In this document: one piece after another, positions 5,104 to 5,261 of the stretch
How positions within the stretch are numbered: the stretch's first letter is position 1
Layout of the letters: each line of letters opens with the position of its first letter
Assembly (NCBI GenBank): GCA_035248725.1
Contig: DATFHG010000158.1
Location: forward strand, 1 to 5,261
Length of the DNA stretch: 5,261 nt
Reading direction: 5' to 3'
From: DASPMP01 sp035248725
GTDB taxonomy: Bacteria; Gemmatimonadota; Gemmatimonadetes; Gemmatimonadales; Gemmatimonadaceae
Program-made: the position numbers and the translations under genes
The notes under the pieces: model-generated
Seen by the model: the letters and a program-made list of their open reading frames with translations, nothing else
Told to the model about the DNA's origin: nothing
Databases searched by the model: none

Positions 5104-5261
5104 TCAGGTCATCACCTCGCGGACGCGCTGCACCAGCTGCTGCGCGCTGAACGGCTTCTGCAGCAGGGAGGTGGCGGCGTTCGCCAACCCGCGTCCGATG
5201 ACTTCGTCGTCCGTGTAACCGGAGATGTACAGCACGCGCGCGCGCGGACACAGCTCGCGCA
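5104..5261 (-). CDS. REC (receiver) domain protein, C-terminal 51 residues (runs off right edge)
   Basis: The end of a minus-strand gene is open to the right edge, with its TGA at 5106-5104. The 51 visible residues match the last part of a CheY-like receiver domain. RVLYISGYTDD is beta-4 with the conserved Ser/Thr (S14 of the fragment). LLQKPF is beta-5 with the conserved Lys (K35) followed by cis-Pro. SAQQLVQRVREVM is alpha-5. The phospho-acceptor Asp lies outside the window. The protein stops directly after alpha-5, so it is either a stand-alone response regulator or, as is common for SGYTDD-type domains, the C-terminal receiver of a hybrid histidine kinase. It is followed after 56 nt by ggt on the same strand. 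No terminator is visible between them, so readthrough is possible. Confidence 0.85.
   Translation of the reverse strand, partial: RELCPRARVLYISGYTDDEVIGRGLANAATSLLQKPFSAQQLVQRVREVMT

Noticed and set aside
3323..5218. A 631-codon plus-strand open frame opposite ggt
   Set aside because: Its translation is Arg/His/Asp/Val-rich without a recognisable domain, and the minus-strand frame is an unmistakable enzyme. Long antisense frames are expected in GC-rich genes.

Overview
This is a GC-rich (by eye about 65%) bacterial chromosomal window with seven protein genes, two of them cut by the window edges. I found no tRNA, rRNA, CRISPR array or insertion sequence. Sec and lipoprotein signal peptides, a periplasmic-type gamma-glutamyltransferase and a barrel-like outer-membrane protein point to a diderm (Gram-negative type) organism. 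The REC-domain style (YISGYTDD ... QKPF) and the overall protein flavour would fit Gemmatimonadota or a neighbouring GC-rich phylum. That placement is an impression, not a proof.

Left part, all on the minus strand: a two-gene unit encodes a six-helix DUF4386-type membrane protein (1712 to 1047) and a lipid-anchored SGNH/GDSL hydrolase (1050 to 361), joined by an ATGA stop/start overlap. Downstream, after a 96-nt gap with its own ribosome binding site, begins a secreted Ser/Thr/Val-rich protein (264 to 1) that runs off the left edge.

Middle: a 257-nt divergent intergenic region (1713-1969) separates that unit from a plus-strand gene (1970-2971). It holds two abutting 15-bp inverted repeats and a third further on. 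The plus-strand gene encodes a signal-peptide, barrel-like protein with an unusual charged, Pro/Gln/Val-repeat C-terminal extension, and ends at a Rho-independent terminator.

Right part, minus strand: the end of a REC-domain protein (hybrid histidine kinase or response regulator, cut by the right edge), a complete gamma-glutamyltransferase (5047 to 3320), and 11 nt later a small two-helix membrane/coiled-coil protein (3308 to 2973). This last gene converges on the plus-strand gene with one base between the stop codons, so the terminator hairpin lies inside its coding end.

Most of the products act at the cell envelope: transport across or anchoring in the inner membrane, periplasmic peptide/glutathione hydrolysis, ester hydrolysis and surface structure. 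There is no evidence of one shared pathway, and no clear sign of a defence system or mobile element. The items most worth a second look are the tandem inverted repeats, the C-terminal extension of the barrel-like protein, and the coupled DUF4386/lipoprotein hydrolase pair.
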